The notes beneath the pieces were generated by a model. It searched no databases. It was not told the DNA's origin and saw only the letters and a list, made by a program, of their open reading frames with translations. A DNA stretch of 64,000 bases. It comes from Halococcus agarilyticus (GTDB lineage Archaea; Halobacteriota; Halobacteria; Halobacteriales; Halococcaceae). Positions 25,769 to 34,091 of the stretch are shown here, in pieces. The translations under genes and the position numbers were made by a program. Numbering within the stretch: position 1 is the first letter of the stretch; every line of letters starts with the position of its first letter. The DNA lies in assembly GCF_000334895.1 (NCBI RefSeq), contig NZ_BAFM01000009.1:1-64000 (forward strand), in the 5' to 3' direction.

Positions 25769-26467
25769 CTAGAACCCCTCTGTGTGCGGCCGCAAGTCGA
25801 GTTCGAGTGTCCACGCGCTCCGATCCTGTTCGACGAGATGCCAGTAGCTTTCGGCGATGGCGTCGGGATCGAGGTACTCCTCCGGACTCCCGACCTCGCG
25901 TCCTGGTGGGCGGATGCCGCCGTCGATGACGACGTGGGCGACGTGGATCCCCTCGGGGCCGAGGTCGCGCGCCATCGACTCGGCCATTCCCCGGACCGCG
26001 AACTTCCCGGCCGAGAACGCGAGTGCGCCGTCGTTGCCTCGTACTGAGGAGGTCGCGCCGGTGAAGATCACCGTCCCGCCGTCGTTGTCGAGCATGTCCT
26101 CGACGGCCTCCTGCGAGCAAAGGAAGCCGCCGCGCGCGCCGACCGCGAGCGCCTCATCGAACTCCTCCGTCGAGAGGTCCCGTAGCCCCTTCCACGCACC
26201 GCCGCTGGCGTGGTTCACGAGTACGTCCACGGGGCCGAATGCCTCACGAACGGTCTCGAACCCCGCTGCGACCGCTTCCGGATCGGTGACGTCGGTCGGG
26301 ACTGCAAGCGCGTCGCCAGGCGCTTCGTCGAGTTCGTCCGCGAGATCCTCCACGAACTTGGCCGAGCGCGCGAACAGTCCCACGTCGCAGCCTTCCGCCG
26401 CGAACTTCCGGACGATCGACGCGCCGAGCCCTGGGCCGACGCCCGCGACGACGACTGTGCGTGTCAT
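25769..26467 (-). CDS. SDR-family protein lacking the catalytic tyrosine
   Basis: Short-chain dehydrogenase/reductase fold, 232 residues. The cofactor motif is GVGPGLGASIVRKFA (9-23), and the NHASG segment replaces the usual NNAG. The active-site Ser is present in TGATSS, but the YxxxK motif reads FSAGK (canonical Y changed to F), followed by FAVRGMAESMARDLGPEGIHVAHVVIDG. This subgroup with Phe is known to me from other bacteria and archaea; its reaction is not established. Dehydrogenase activity by the normal proton relay is doubtful. It is convergent with the aminopeptidase cluster. Confidence 0.85.
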   Translation of the reverse strand: MTRTVVVAGVGPGLGASIVRKFAAEGCDVGLFARSAKFVEDLADELDEAPGDALAVPTDVTDPEAVAAGFETVREAFGPVDVLVNHASGGAWKGLRDLSTEEFDEALAVGARGGFLCSQEAVEDMLDNDGGTVIFTGATSSVRGNDGALAFSAGKFAVRGMAESMARDLGPEGIHVAHVVIDGGIRPPGREVGSPEEYLDPDAIAESYWHLVEQDRSAWTLELDLRPHTEGF

Positions 26468-26671
26468 GGTCGACTCAGTGGACGAGCGACCAAAACCGTT
26501 CGGCGGCCGGCGGTGGCGGTTGCGGTTACGGTGGCGGTGCCTGGCGGATGAAGGGCGAGGGCGCGAGCGCAGCGAGCGGCCGAGGGCTTCAGCGGTGCGG
26601 TTGCGGTCGGGTGTGAGAGGTAGCGTCCGCGCGAGCGAAGCGAGCGCGGTTCGCCGCGAGTGTGCCGAAGG

Positions 26672-26756
26672 CGAACGAGCGGGTGTTTTTCATGAACGTT
26701 TTTGCGAGGAGTGGTTCGCGAGCGAAGCGAGCGCACCCGACGAAGCAAAAACGTTC
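26672..26756 (+). repeat. Dispersed repeat family 2, copy 1
   Basis: Contains GAACGAGCGGGTGTTTTTC, then ATGAACGTTTTTGCGAGGAG, a palindromic GCGAGCGAAGCGAGCGC block, and ends CCGACGAAGCAAAAACGTTC. Closely similar to 42639-42726, and to 54867-54965 on the opposite strand. Confidence 0.8.
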
Positions 26757-26783
26757 GGGCACGGTGGGATTCGAACCGGAACC
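26757..26783 (-). pseudogene. tRNA 3'-end fragment
   Basis: Read on the minus strand this gives GGTTCGAAT followed by CCCACCGTGCCC. The terminal CGTGCCC is identical to the 3' acceptor strand of the intact tRNA-Arg 100 bp away, and the TTCGAAT is a T-loop. No anticodon or D arm is present. It looks like a partial copy of that tRNA, as left by tRNA-targeted integration or by local duplication. Confidence 0.55.
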
Positions 26784-26820
26784 AGACGTGCTCGCTCGCT
26801 TCGCTCGCTGCGCGCGACTG

Positions 26821-26838
26821 GTAGGGTTCGAATCCCGC
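26821..26838 (+). other. T-arm-like fragment
   Basis: GGGTTCGAATCCC (26824-26836) forms a perfect T arm with a TTCGAAT loop on the plus strand, but it has no acceptor, D or anticodon arm around it. It lies between the tRNA 3' fragment and the intact tRNA-Arg. Confidence 0.4.
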
Positions 26839-26881
26839 GCGGTTCGCTCTCCGCTCCTCACGTCCGTTCGTCGCAGAAGAG

Positions 26882-26956
26882 CGGGCACGACGGGATTCGA
26901 ACCCGCGACCGTTTGGTTAGAAGCCAAACGCTCTCTCCGGACTGAGCTACGTGCCC
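26882..26956 (-). tRNA. tRNA-Arg (anticodon TCT)
   Basis: A full cloverleaf on the minus strand: acceptor GGGCACG pairing with CGTGCCC, D arm GCTC/GAGC, anticodon stem TTTGG/CCAAA with loop CTTCTAA (anticodon TCT, reading AGA), and T arm GCGGG-TTCGAAT-CCCGT. The discriminator is G. No intron is apparent and the CCA is not encoded. It is 83 bp upstream of, and divergent from, the UPF0200 gene. Confidence 0.95.
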
Positions 26957-27039
26957 TGCTCGGGAGTTCGCGCCGTCGGTGAAAAGCAGTCGGGTCTGGT
27001 GCGGAACGCTTACCCCCGTCTCCGGCCAATCGGCGCTCA

Positions 27040-27621
27040 ATGGGAGTCATCGGTATCGTCGGGCTGCCGGGCAGCGGCAAGAGCGAGGCCGCGGCCGTCG
27101 CCCGCGAGGCGGGGGTGCCCGTGGTGACGATGGGCGACGTCATCCGGCGCGAGTGTCGCGATCGCGACCTCGATCCCGCGACACACCACGGCGCGGTGGC
27201 GAGCGCGCTCCGCGAGGAGGGGGGGAAGGGAGCGATCGCCGAGCGCTCGCTGCCGATCGTCGAGGACGCGCTCGAATCGGCCGACACCGTGCTGGTCGAC
27301 GGCATCCGCTCGGACGTCGAGGCAACACGGTTCGAGACGGCGTTCGGCGAAGCGTTCACGCTCGTCGCTATCGAGGCCCCCTTCGAGACCCGGGCCGAGC
27401 GCGTCGATTCGCGCGGACGGGACACCCCGGCCGCGGCGGGCGGCGAGAGCCTCGAAGCGCGCGACGAGCGCGAACGCGGGTTCGGGATGGACGACGCGAT
27501 CGCCGACGCCGATCTCACGATCGCGAACACCGACTCGCTCGACGTGTTCCACGAGCGCGTCCGCGCGCTGCTCGACGGACGGACGGACGCGGTCGAGGTG
27601 GAGCGGGGTGGCGAGTCGTGA
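27040..27621 (+). CDS. UPF0200 family P-loop nucleotide kinase-like protein
   Basis: The 193-residue protein has the P-loop GLPGSGKSE (8-16) and the layout of nucleoside/dephospho-CoA kinase-like proteins of the archaeal UPF0200 family (TMGDVIRREC, VDGIRSDVE, and a lid region rich in Arg near 127-150). The substrate is unproven; archaeal members have been discussed as kinases related to adenylate or dephospho-CoA kinase. The ATG is 27-30 nt after a TATA-like CGCTTACC (about 27007-27014). It overlaps the UPF0201 gene by 4 nt, an arrangement conserved in euryarchaea as far as I know. Confidence 0.87.
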   Translation: MGVIGIVGLPGSGKSEAAAVAREAGVPVVTMGDVIRRECRDRDLDPATHHGAVASALREEGGKGAIAERSLPIVEDALESADTVLVDGIRSDVEATRFETAFGEAFTLVAIEAPFETRAERVDSRGRDTPAAAGGESLEARDERERGFGMDDAIADADLTIANTDSLDVFHERVRALLDGRTDAVEVERGGES

Positions 27622-28031
27622 TCTACCGGGTCGACGTCCAGATCACTGCGCCGGTGCGCGACACCGAGGTCACGGATCGCGTCGCCGACGCGGTGGCGAA
27701 CCTCTTCCCGGAGGCCAACGTCGAGCGCGAACCGGGAGAGATCCGCGCCGAGACCCACTCGCTCGATCACTTCTCGGAGCTCCTCCACCGCCAGTCGATC
27801 CTCGACTCCGCCCGGGGCGAGTTCTTCGACGGCCGTCAGGGCGAAACGCTCTCCTTCGACCTGAAAAAACAGGCCGCGTTCGAGGGCGTGGTCAACTTCG
27901 CGGTCGGCGAGCCGAGCGAACTCGGCGAGATCCACGTCCGGGTGCGCGTCCACGAGCCGTCGGTCGAGGAATACGTCGATCACGTCGCGCCGTCGACCGA
28001 GGATGGAACCCCGATCACCGACGATCCGTAG
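27618..28031 (+). CDS. UPF0201 family (RNA-binding-domain-like) protein
   Basis: The 137-residue protein starts at a GTG overlapping the stop of the UPF0200 gene. The sequence IYRVDVQITAPVRDTEVTDRVADAVANLFPEA with LDHFSELLHRQSILDSAR and FDLKKQAAFEGVVNF matches the archaeal UPF0201 family. Its fold resembles ribosomal-protein-type RNA-binding domains, but the function is unknown. Coupling to UPF0200 suggests they act together. The 3' end overlaps the convergent molybdopterin gene by 17 bp. Confidence 0.87.
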   Translation: MIYRVDVQITAPVRDTEVTDRVADAVANLFPEANVEREPGEIRAETHSLDHFSELLHRQSILDSARGEFFDGRQGETLSFDLKKQAAFEGVVNFAVGEPSELGEIHVRVRVHEPSVEEYVDHVAPSTEDGTPITDDP

Positions 28032-29106
28032 CACGGTCCGCGCTCGCCTCGTCGAATCCGCTGACGAAGATCGCCAGCCACTCGCTCGTGTCACGCTTTC
28101 GACGCACTTCGACTGTCTCGACCCACTTCACCCACTGGAACCCGCGCCGACCGGGCGCGACGAGCCGGAGAGGAAAGCCGTGGCCATGAGAGAGTCGCTC
28201 GCCGTCGACGTGGGTCGCGAGCAGCGCGTCGCGCGCTTCATCGAGAGGGAGGCTCCAGCGATAGCCCGTCACCGATCGAAAGGAGATCCACTCCGCCTCG
28301 TCGATCGGTTCGGCGCTATCGAGGAGGTCGCCGACCCGGACACCCCGCCAGGCGTGCTCCGAGTACCAGCCGCTGGTGCAGTCGAGCACGGCACGGCGTC
28401 CTTCGTCGGAGTCGATCGTTTCGCTGTCGAGTGAGAGTTCGCGCTCGACCCGGCCACCGATCCGGAGCTGCCAGTCGTCGGGATCGATCGGATCGGGATC
28501 GTCGGCGACCCAGCTCGTGACCGGGAACGCGTTTCCCTCGCCGCTGCCGTCCTCGCGCGACCCGGTGAACCGGTGATCCGCGCCCGCGAGCCCGAACAGC
28601 CGGTTGGCCTCGCGCTGGAGTCGCCACGTCAGCGCGCCAAAGCCCACGACGGCGAGGCCGCTCAGTGCAGTCCGTCGTCCGGCGAAATCGTCGGTGCTCG
28701 GGGCCCGGAACCGTCCGCGCAGGTGGACGAGCAAGAGGGGAACGACGAGCACGCCGAGCGCCATGTGGACGAACAGCCCCGTCCACGGACCGATCCCGAA
28801 ACGGCCACCGAACGTCCAGTAGGCCCCGGTGGCGAGCGCCGCGATGGCGACGATCCCCAGCAGAATCGAGAGCGGGGTGTATCGGTCCCACGCCACTCGG
28901 TCGGTCACTCGATGGCGCACCCGGCGGAGTTTCCAGAACAGCAGGAGGACGAGCGAGAGCCCGCCGATCCCGTGGGTCACGAACACCCACGCGTCGCCGG
29001 TGCGTCCCGAAACGAGCCCGAGCAGGCCGGTGGCGACCGCGAAGCACACGGCTCCGAGGATCGACCAGTCGACCAGCCGCGGCGGGAGTTCGAGACGCGA
29101 CCCCAT
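28015..29106 (-). CDS. Membrane haem-b / molybdopterin oxidoreductase fusion
   Basis: The 363-residue protein has two halves. Residues about 10-165 hold four hydrophobic segments with His at 45, 114 and 128, resembling a cytochrome b561-like haem anchor. Residues about 190-345 form a sulfite-oxidase/MsrP-type molybdopterin domain with the Mo-ligand Cys in AVLDCTSGWYSEHAWRGVRVGDLL (C243) and GYRWSLPLDEARDALLA. This is a natural fusion of the two subunits of an MsrPQ-like system. The likely role is reduction or oxidation of a small sulfur or N-oxide compound or of oxidised proteins at the membrane. There is no Tat signal, so the side on which the Mo domain sits is uncertain. Confidence 0.85.
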   Translation of the reverse strand: MGSRLELPPRLVDWSILGAVCFAVATGLLGLVSGRTGDAWVFVTHGIGGLSLVLLLFWKLRRVRHRVTDRVAWDRYTPLSILLGIVAIAALATGAYWTFGGRFGIGPWTGLFVHMALGVLVVPLLLVHLRGRFRAPSTDDFAGRRTALSGLAVVGFGALTWRLQREANRLFGLAGADHRFTGSREDGSGEGNAFPVTSWVADDPDPIDPDDWQLRIGGRVERELSLDSETIDSDEGRRAVLDCTSGWYSEHAWRGVRVGDLLDSAEPIDEAEWISFRSVTGYRWSLPLDEARDALLATHVDGERLSHGHGFPLRLVAPGRRGFQWVKWVETVEVRRKRDTSEWLAIFVSGFDEASADRATDRR

Positions 29107-29165
29107 CGTTTCGAGTACGGTTTCTAGGCGGTTGAGCCCTGCGCCCGCTCGGGACGATCGACCGC

Positions 29166-30149
29166 TCAGCCGTACGACCGCTCGGCGACCGTTTCTCCCA
29201 CCTCGTTCCGCACCGTCACGGTGTCGCCGTCGTTGTTCCAGACGGCTCCCGACGCTCCCCAGTACAGCTCGCTCGCGGTGTCCGATCCGGTCCCCGTGTG
29301 GAGCGTGACCCGCTCGCCTGGTCCGAGCGCGAATTCGCTCGGGAACGTGTATCGGTGATCGGCAGCGTCGCTCACGGTCCAGCCGCCGAGGTCGATGCGT
29401 GTCTCCCCCCGATTCTCGAACACGATTCGCTCCCCGTTGGGGTTCGCGTTGTCGTTGCCCGGTGCGTCCGGCTCGATATCGGTGATCACGAGTCCACCCG
29501 GTTCCGACCGTTCGCCGGTCGTCGCTCCCGATTCGGTGCTATCGGTCGCACACGTCCAGAGACCGAGTCTCTCCCGCTGGGCGCGTGCCTCGGCCCGATC
29601 GAACCGCTCGCGACCCGCGAACGAGGTGTCGTACACCCGGGCGTACCCCTCGGCGACGAGGCGATAGTTGACCGCAGTCCCGTCGTGCCGGACGAACGCC
29701 AGCAGCCGGCCGTAGCGGTCGCGGCGGTCGCCGCCGGCCACGAGGCGCACCTGCTCGTCCGCGAGGGCCCGTTCGACGAACGCGCTCGCGTTCCGGCCCG
29801 CGTCCCGGAGACAGGCGCTCCCTGCTTCGCTGTCGGGGACTCCCTCGAACTCCGGTGGATCGTTCGCGACGTGGACTTCCGGGGTGTCGACGCCGAGCAG
29901 CCGAACCGTATCGATCGTTCCGTTCGCGTATCGGACCTCGATGGTGTCGCCGTCGACGACCCTGGTAACGGTCGCTGCCCGCCCTCCCGGTCGGTCGACG
30001 GTCGTTCCGCTCGTGGCAGTCGCCGCCGGAGCCGTCGTGATGCTAGGTGTCTCGACCGTCGACGTCGTGGGCTCGGTCGTCCCCGGCGTCGTTCCCGCGC
30101 AGCCGGCGAGGACGACACAGGCCACGAGAACCCACGCGAGGCGGCGCAT
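29166..30149 (-). CDS. Secreted lipoprotein: thermonuclease domain plus lamin-tail domain
   Basis: The 327-residue protein starts with a lipoprotein signal (RRLAWVLVACVVLAGCAG) and a Thr-rich linker (to ~55). A staphylococcal-nuclease-like domain follows (VTRVVDGDTIEV, VRLLGVDTPEV, RDRYGRLLAFV, about 58-195) with the catalytic Arg/Glu-type motifs in place. The C-terminal ~105 residues are a lamin-tail domain (NPNGERIVFENRGETRIDLGGWTVSDAADHRYTFP). It probably degrades extracellular DNA or RNA for phosphate or carbon. The ATG at 30149 is chosen over a GTG two codons earlier because GGTTTAGAAGG (about 30170-30180) is ~26 nt upstream. Confidence 0.9.
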   Translation of the reverse strand: MRRLAWVLVACVVLAGCAGTTPGTTEPTTSTVETPSITTAPAATATSGTTVDRPGGRAATVTRVVDGDTIEVRYANGTIDTVRLLGVDTPEVHVANDPPEFEGVPDSEAGSACLRDAGRNASAFVERALADEQVRLVAGGDRRDRYGRLLAFVRHDGTAVNYRLVAEGYARVYDTSFAGRERFDRAEARAQRERLGLWTCATDSTESGATTGERSEPGGLVITDIEPDAPGNDNANPNGERIVFENRGETRIDLGGWTVSDAADHRYTFPSEFALGPGERVTLHTGTGSDTASELYWGASGAVWNNDGDTVTVRNEVGETVAERSYG

Positions 30150-30219
30150 ACCCACACGATCGCGTCATCCCTTCTAAACCTTCGGACGTGTCTCGGGTGT
30201 CCCGTTTCGGGTTCCGGGC

Positions 30220-30777
30220 TCAGATCACGATCTGGACGACCCCGAACAGCACGAGCACCCCGAGCACGTCACAGACGTTCGTCACGACCGGGATCACGAG
30301 GTCGTCGGGGTCGAGTCCGTACCGGTAGGCGGCGTAGGTCGCCACGATCGTGACGGCGACGGCGAGCACCGCGAGCACCGCGCCGCTCGCGGTCGCGACC
30401 AGCACCACCGTCGGGAGTGCGAGCCTCGAGCCGGCGGTGAGTGCGGTGAGCGCCCACGCGCCAGCACCGACGACCGGGAAGACGGTGAGCGCGAGCCCCA
30501 CGGTGGCGACGGCGTTGCCCGCGAGGGTGTCGTCGGTCGGGGAAAAGGAGAGCGTGCCGAGGTGGAAGGCGGTCGAGAGCCGCGCGGCGAGCACGCTGCC
30601 CAGATTACCCGCCGTGCCGATCGTGACCGGCACGAGCACGAGCAGCGCGGGGTAGCGGAGGAGGGTGGCCTCGAACGAGCCGAGCACGAACCCGCTCCCG
30701 AGTTCGACGAGCGTGAGCACGACGAGGACGGGCAACAGCGCCCGCGTGATCGCCCGGAACGTCCACTCGGTCGGCAC
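30220..30777 (-). CDS. MgtE-type divalent cation transporter half, second gene
   Basis: The 185-residue protein has five hydrophobic segments. GLDPDDLVIPVVTNVCDVLGVLVLFGVV at the end carries the MgtE/SLC41 membrane-domain motif (the TN...D region that binds Mg2+), and PVTIGTAGNLGSVLAARLSTAFHLG is the first repeat signature. It overlaps nothing but abuts the stop of the paralogous upstream gene. The two probably form a heterodimeric Mg2+ (or Co2+) channel/transporter. No cytoplasmic CBS domain is encoded. Confidence 0.88.
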   Translation of the reverse strand: MPTEWTFRAITRALLPVLVVLTLVELGSGFVLGSFEATLLRYPALLVLVPVTIGTAGNLGSVLAARLSTAFHLGTLSFSPTDDTLAGNAVATVGLALTVFPVVGAGAWALTALTAGSRLALPTVVLVATASGAVLAVLAVAVTIVATYAAYRYGLDPDDLVIPVVTNVCDVLGVLVLFGVVQIVI

Positions 30778-31356
30778 TCAGCCACCCCCGAGCGCGAGCA
30801 CGATCCGCACCGCGAGCAACAGGTAGGCGATCCCGAACACGTCGCCGGTGGTGGTGACGAGCGGCCCGACCAGCGTGTCGGGGTTGTACCCCCGCCGGTA
30901 GCCAGCGAACACCGCGAGTACGACCACCGTCGAGAGCGTCACGCCCGAGAGCAGCCCGGCGAGTACCGAGATCCCGACGAGCGTGGCGAGCGGCGCGGGC
31001 GACGCCGCAAGTGCCCACAGGACGACGTACGCCGCGGTCGCGGCGAACGCGCTCGCGAGCAATCCGTTCGCGATCGACGCCGCAACCGCCGACCGGAGCC
31101 GAGGGTCGCCGCCGCGCACGCGAGGTTCGACGAGGCCCTGGTGGAGCGCGGTGGCGATCCGCGCGCCGAGTGAGCTGTAGACGTTGCCCCGCGTCGCGAG
31201 CAGCGCGGGCACGAGCACGAGAAGTCCGGATACCGCTCGGAGTTCCTCACGCATCCCGCCGAGGACCACGCCCGCGAGAAGGCCACCGACGAGGCTCGCC
31301 GACAGCGCCGGCAGCGCCTCGCGGTAGGCCTCGCGCGCGACCTCGGCGACGGTCAT
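30778..31356 (-). CDS. MgtE-type divalent cation transporter half, first gene
   Basis: The 192-residue protein has five hydrophobic segments with LLATRGNVYSSLGARIATALHQG and GYNPDTLVGPLVTTTGDVFGIAYLLLAV, homologous to the neighbouring gene. The ATG at 31356 is chosen because CTTTTTGTC (about 31379-31387) lies ~27 nt upstream; a longer frame opens at 31416. The two genes are separated by one stop codon only and are clearly one operon. SLC41-type transporters normally need two such halves, here on separate polypeptides. Confidence 0.85.
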   Translation of the reverse strand: MTVAEVAREAYREALPALSASLVGGLLAGVVLGGMREELRAVSGLLVLVPALLATRGNVYSSLGARIATALHQGLVEPRVRGGDPRLRSAVAASIANGLLASAFAATAAYVVLWALAASPAPLATLVGISVLAGLLSGVTLSTVVVLAVFAGYRRGYNPDTLVGPLVTTTGDVFGIAYLLLAVRIVLALGGG

Positions 31357-31422
31357 CGGTTGGTCGAGACGCGCCGAGGACAAAAAGCCGGCCGCATCGA
31401 TCGTGGCTCCCGACACCCATCG

Positions 31423-31821
31423 TCATCGGTATTCGAGCACGTCGACGACGGCTCCGGTTTCGGGGTGCGTCAGGTCGTCGTCGGCGGAGACGACCGGCGC
31501 ATCCAGCTCCCGTCCGGTCGCAGCGATCAGCGCATCGCAGCCATCGAGATACGGTCCCTCCGGGCCGACCTCGTCCGCGATTTCGGCCGCGGTAACGGCG
31601 AGCTGCTCGTCGACTCCGTATACCTGCCCCCACGCGAGGGCCTCCACAGCACCGGCAACGTCCCCGTCGGGAAGATTCCCCTCGCCAGCGAGCACCTCCG
31701 CGTAGGCCGGCGTAGGCATGATCCACGCCTCCGCTCCGCCACCGTACTCCTCGTAGAAGTCCTTCGTCGCGGAGACGCCGCCGAGATAGTCGATGAGGAA
31801 GGTCGCATCGAGAACCTTCAT
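31423..31821 (-). CDS. vapC: PIN-domain toxin (VapC-type)
   Basis: Probable toxin ribonuclease of a type II toxin-antitoxin pair. The 132-residue PIN domain begins KVLDATFLIDYL with the first catalytic Asp (D5), has the second acidic residue in AYAEVLAGE, and DGCDALIAATG with the third and fourth acidic positions, ending with SADDDL. Target RNA cannot be predicted. It is preceded by its antitoxin with a 7-bp gap. Confidence 0.88.
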   Translation of the reverse strand: MKVLDATFLIDYLGGVSATKDFYEEYGGGAEAWIMPTPAYAEVLAGEGNLPDGDVAGAVEALAWGQVYGVDEQLAVTAAEIADEVGPEGPYLDGCDALIAATGRELDAPVVSADDDLTHPETGAVVDVLEYR

Positions 31822-31828
31822 CGGGAGC

Positions 31829-32065
31829 TCAGCGCTCGCGCCTCATCCGACGCTTTCGCTTCTCCCGTGTCTGCCGGCGTCCTTCGCGGACGCGTGCTGC
31901 CTCCTCGTCGGACCAGCGACCGAACCCGTCCTCGAAACTCGCCGCAGGCTGTTCGGCGAGCATCCGTTCCAGCACTTCGTTGTACGACTCGCCGGCGCGT
32001 TTTTGCCGTTCGAGTTCACGCTTCACCCCGCTGCTGACGCGGATCTGCTCGTCGGCGATCCCCAT
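31829..32065 (-). CDS. VapB-type antitoxin
   Basis: A 78-residue protein beginning ADEQIRVSSGVKRELERQKRAGESYNEVLERML, a ribbon-helix-helix-like DNA-binding N-terminus of the kind paired with haloarchaeal PIN toxins, and a very basic/acidic C-terminus that would wrap the toxin. It is the first gene of the pair and starts with ATG. It probably represses its own promoter. Confidence 0.85.
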   Translation of the reverse strand: MGIADEQIRVSSGVKRELERQKRAGESYNEVLERMLAEQPAASFEDGFGRWSDEEAARVREGRRQTREKRKRRMRRER

Positions 32066-32178
32066 GCGTTGACGGTGGCGTTGACAACGAATAACTGTTC
32101 GGCCGACGCTTCGTCGACAGTACTGATCGACCCGACTGTCGGAATATTTTTACTTCGACATATCGTCGCCGGACCCGA

Positions 32179-32556
32179 ATGTGGAGTTCCCGTGAACGAG
32201 CCGTGTTGTATTTGCTGCTCGTCTTCGGTGGCGGGGCTGTTCTGATCGTCGATACCGTGTTCGATCTCACGGTTTCGACGGACAGCTACACCGTTCCGTT
32301 CGGTCTAATGACCGGCTTTGCGTTTCTTGTTGGTGGCGTGTTCCAGCTCATCGAAATCGCTAATCGGCGACGCACACGAGCCATCGGTTGGGTCGGCCTG
32401 GCCATCGGTCTCGCCCTCGCCTTCGTCGTCGATGGGTTCGTGGCGCAAGGCCCGTTCGTCTACTACGCCGGCATCGCGGCGCTGGTCGGTACTGGTATCG
32501 CTCTCTTCTCCATGTTCTCTGGCTCCAACCCCGAGGACCGCGCGAACGCTTCGTAG
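32179..32556 (+). CDS. Small four-helix membrane protein
   Basis: The 125-residue protein has four hydrophobic segments (about 8-26, 38-58, 69-88, 92-113) and a short hydrophilic tail. No family recognised. The ATG is preceded by a good TATA-like AATATTTTTACT (about 32142-32153). It ends 2 bp before the convergent SRP54 gene. Confidence 0.75.
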   Translation: MWSSRERAVLYLLLVFGGGAVLIVDTVFDLTVSTDSYTVPFGLMTGFAFLVGGVFQLIEIANRRRTRAIGWVGLAIGLALAFVVDGFVAQGPFVYYAGIAALVGTGIALFSMFSGSNPEDRANAS

Positions 32557-32558
32557 CC

Positions 32559-33962
32559 TTACCCGAACGGTCCGCCACCACCCCCCATCCCACCCATTCC
32601 GCCCATGCCGCCGCCGCCCTCGCCCTCCATCCGCTTCATCATCCGCTGCATGTCGGCGTCGCCCATCCCCTGGAACTGTTTCAACGTTCGTTCCATCATG
32701 CGGTGCTGCTCTAAGAGTTCCTGGACCCGCTCTTCGGGCTGGCCGCTGCCGCGCGCGATCCGGCGAGTCTGGCTCGCGCCCACGGATCGGGGGTTTTCGA
32801 GCTCGTCTTCGGTCATCGAGTCCATCACGATGTCGAAGCTCCGCATCCGATCCTGGGTGACGTCCATCGCGTCGTCGGGGAGCTGGTCCTTGATCCCGCC
32901 GCCCAATCCGGGGATCATGTCGAGCACCTGATCGAGCGGCCCCATCTTGTTCATCGCGTCCATCTGGTGGCGCATGTCCTTCAGGGTGAACTGGCCATCC
33001 AGGATGTCCTCGGGATCCCAGTCCTCCTCGTCGGTGTCGGTGTCGGCCATCGCGCGCTCGACCCGCTCGGCGAGCTGCTTGAGGTCGCCCATCCCCAGCA
33101 GTCGGGAGATGAACCCGTTGGGCTCGAAGCGCTCGACGTCCTGTACCGTCTCACCCGTCCCGAGAAACGCGATCGAGGAGTCGGTCTCGTTGACCGCCGT
33201 GAGTGCGCCCCCACCCTTCGCGGTCCCATCGAGCTTGGTGATCGCGACGCCGTCGATCCCGATGGCCTCCTCGAAGCGCTGGGCCTGGTCCTTCGCTCCC
33301 TGGCCCAACGCCGCGTCCATCACGAGCAGGCTTCGATCGGGTTCGACGACCTCATCGATTTCCTGGATCTCGTCGATCAGCCCCTCCTCTAAGGCGTGGC
33401 GACCCGCGGTGTCGACGATGTGGATGTCGGCCTCCTCGGTCGCCGCCAGCCCGTCGCGGGCGATCTGGACGGGGTCGTCGGCGTCGGGGTCGCCGTAGAA
33501 GGTGACTTCCGCGCGTTCGGCCATCTCCTTCGCCTGATCGTACGCGCCTGGTCGGAAGGTGTCGGTCTGGATCACCGCTGGCCGGAGCCCCTTCTTCGAG
33601 AACCACCACGCCATCTTCGCCGCGGTCGTGGTCTTCCCCGACCCCTGGAGCCCCGCGAGCAGGATGGTCTGGGGTTCGAGAGGCAGATCGGTCGACTCGC
33701 CGACGAGGTCGACCATCTCCTCGTAGACGATCCGGAGGACGAAGTCCCGAGCCGTGGTGCCGCCGGGGGGCTCCTCTTCGAGCGCGCGCTGCTCGATGCT
33801 CTCGGAGAGCTCCATCACGAGGCCGATCTCGACGTCGGCCTGGATCAGCGAGCGCTGGATTTCTCTCACTACTTCCTCGACGTCTTCCTCGTCGAGCCTG
33901 GTCTTTCCCTGAAGTCGGTCGAGGGTTCCCCGAAGGGAACTCCCGAGATCGTCGAGTACCAT
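32559..33962 (-). CDS. srp54: Signal recognition particle GTPase SRP54
   Basis: Binds signal sequences and, with 7S RNA and FtsY, targets nascent membrane proteins. The 467-residue protein has the N domain, the G domain with P-loop [13 protein letters not shown] (about 106-118), DTAGRH and [10 protein letters not shown], and the Met-rich M domain ([12 protein letters not shown]...[24 protein letters not shown]), ending in a Gly-Met-rich tail. TATA-like CCTTTACC (about 33988-33995) lies ~28 nt upstream of the ATG. Confidence 0.95.
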   Translation of the reverse strand: MVLDDLGSSLRGTLDRLQGKTRLDEEDVEEVVREIQRSLIQADVEIGLVMELSESIEQRALEEEPPGGTTARDFVLRIVYEEMVDLVGESTDLPLEPQTILLAGLQGSGKTTTAAKMAWWFSKKGLRPAVIQTDTFRPGAYDQAKEMAERAEVTFYGDPDADDPVQIARDGLAATEEADIHIVDTAGRHALEEGLIDEIQEIDEVVEPDRSLLVMDAALGQGAKDQAQRFEEAIGIDGVAITKLDGTAKGGGALTAVNETDSSIAFLGTGETVQDVERFEPNGFISRLLGMGDLKQLAERVERAMADTDTDEEDWDPEDILDGQFTLKDMRHQMDAMNKMGPLDQVLDMIPGLGGGIKDQLPDDAMDVTQDRMRSFDIVMDSMTEDELENPRSVGASQTRRIARGSGQPEERVQELLEQHRMMERTLKQFQGMGDADMQRMMKRMEGEGGGGMGGMGGMGGGGGPFG

Positions 33963-34091
33963 TTGCGGGAGCTACGTCGTGTGGCTGGTAAAGGCTTGTC
34001 CGTCGAACTGTGTGGCTGAGGGCCGTTCTGGTTACGAGGCTGTAGCGTCGAAACGAGTGGAACCGATAGTGAAACGCCCACTTGCCCGAGA

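Larger units (their letters stand above)
26468..26881. other. Repeat-rich intergenic region between SDR and tRNA-Arg
   Basis: About 410 bp with no convincing gene. It contains GCGGTTGCGGT-type short repeats (about 26515-26610), a family-2 element (about 26672-26756) and two fragments that look like pieces of tRNA (26757-26783 and 26821-26838). Palindromes of the form GCGAGCGAAGCGAGCGC recur and produce spurious long open frames. Confidence 0.7.

Noticed and set aside
26757-26783. Second functional tRNA
   Set aside because: Only the T loop and acceptor 3' strand are present; no anticodon or D arm.
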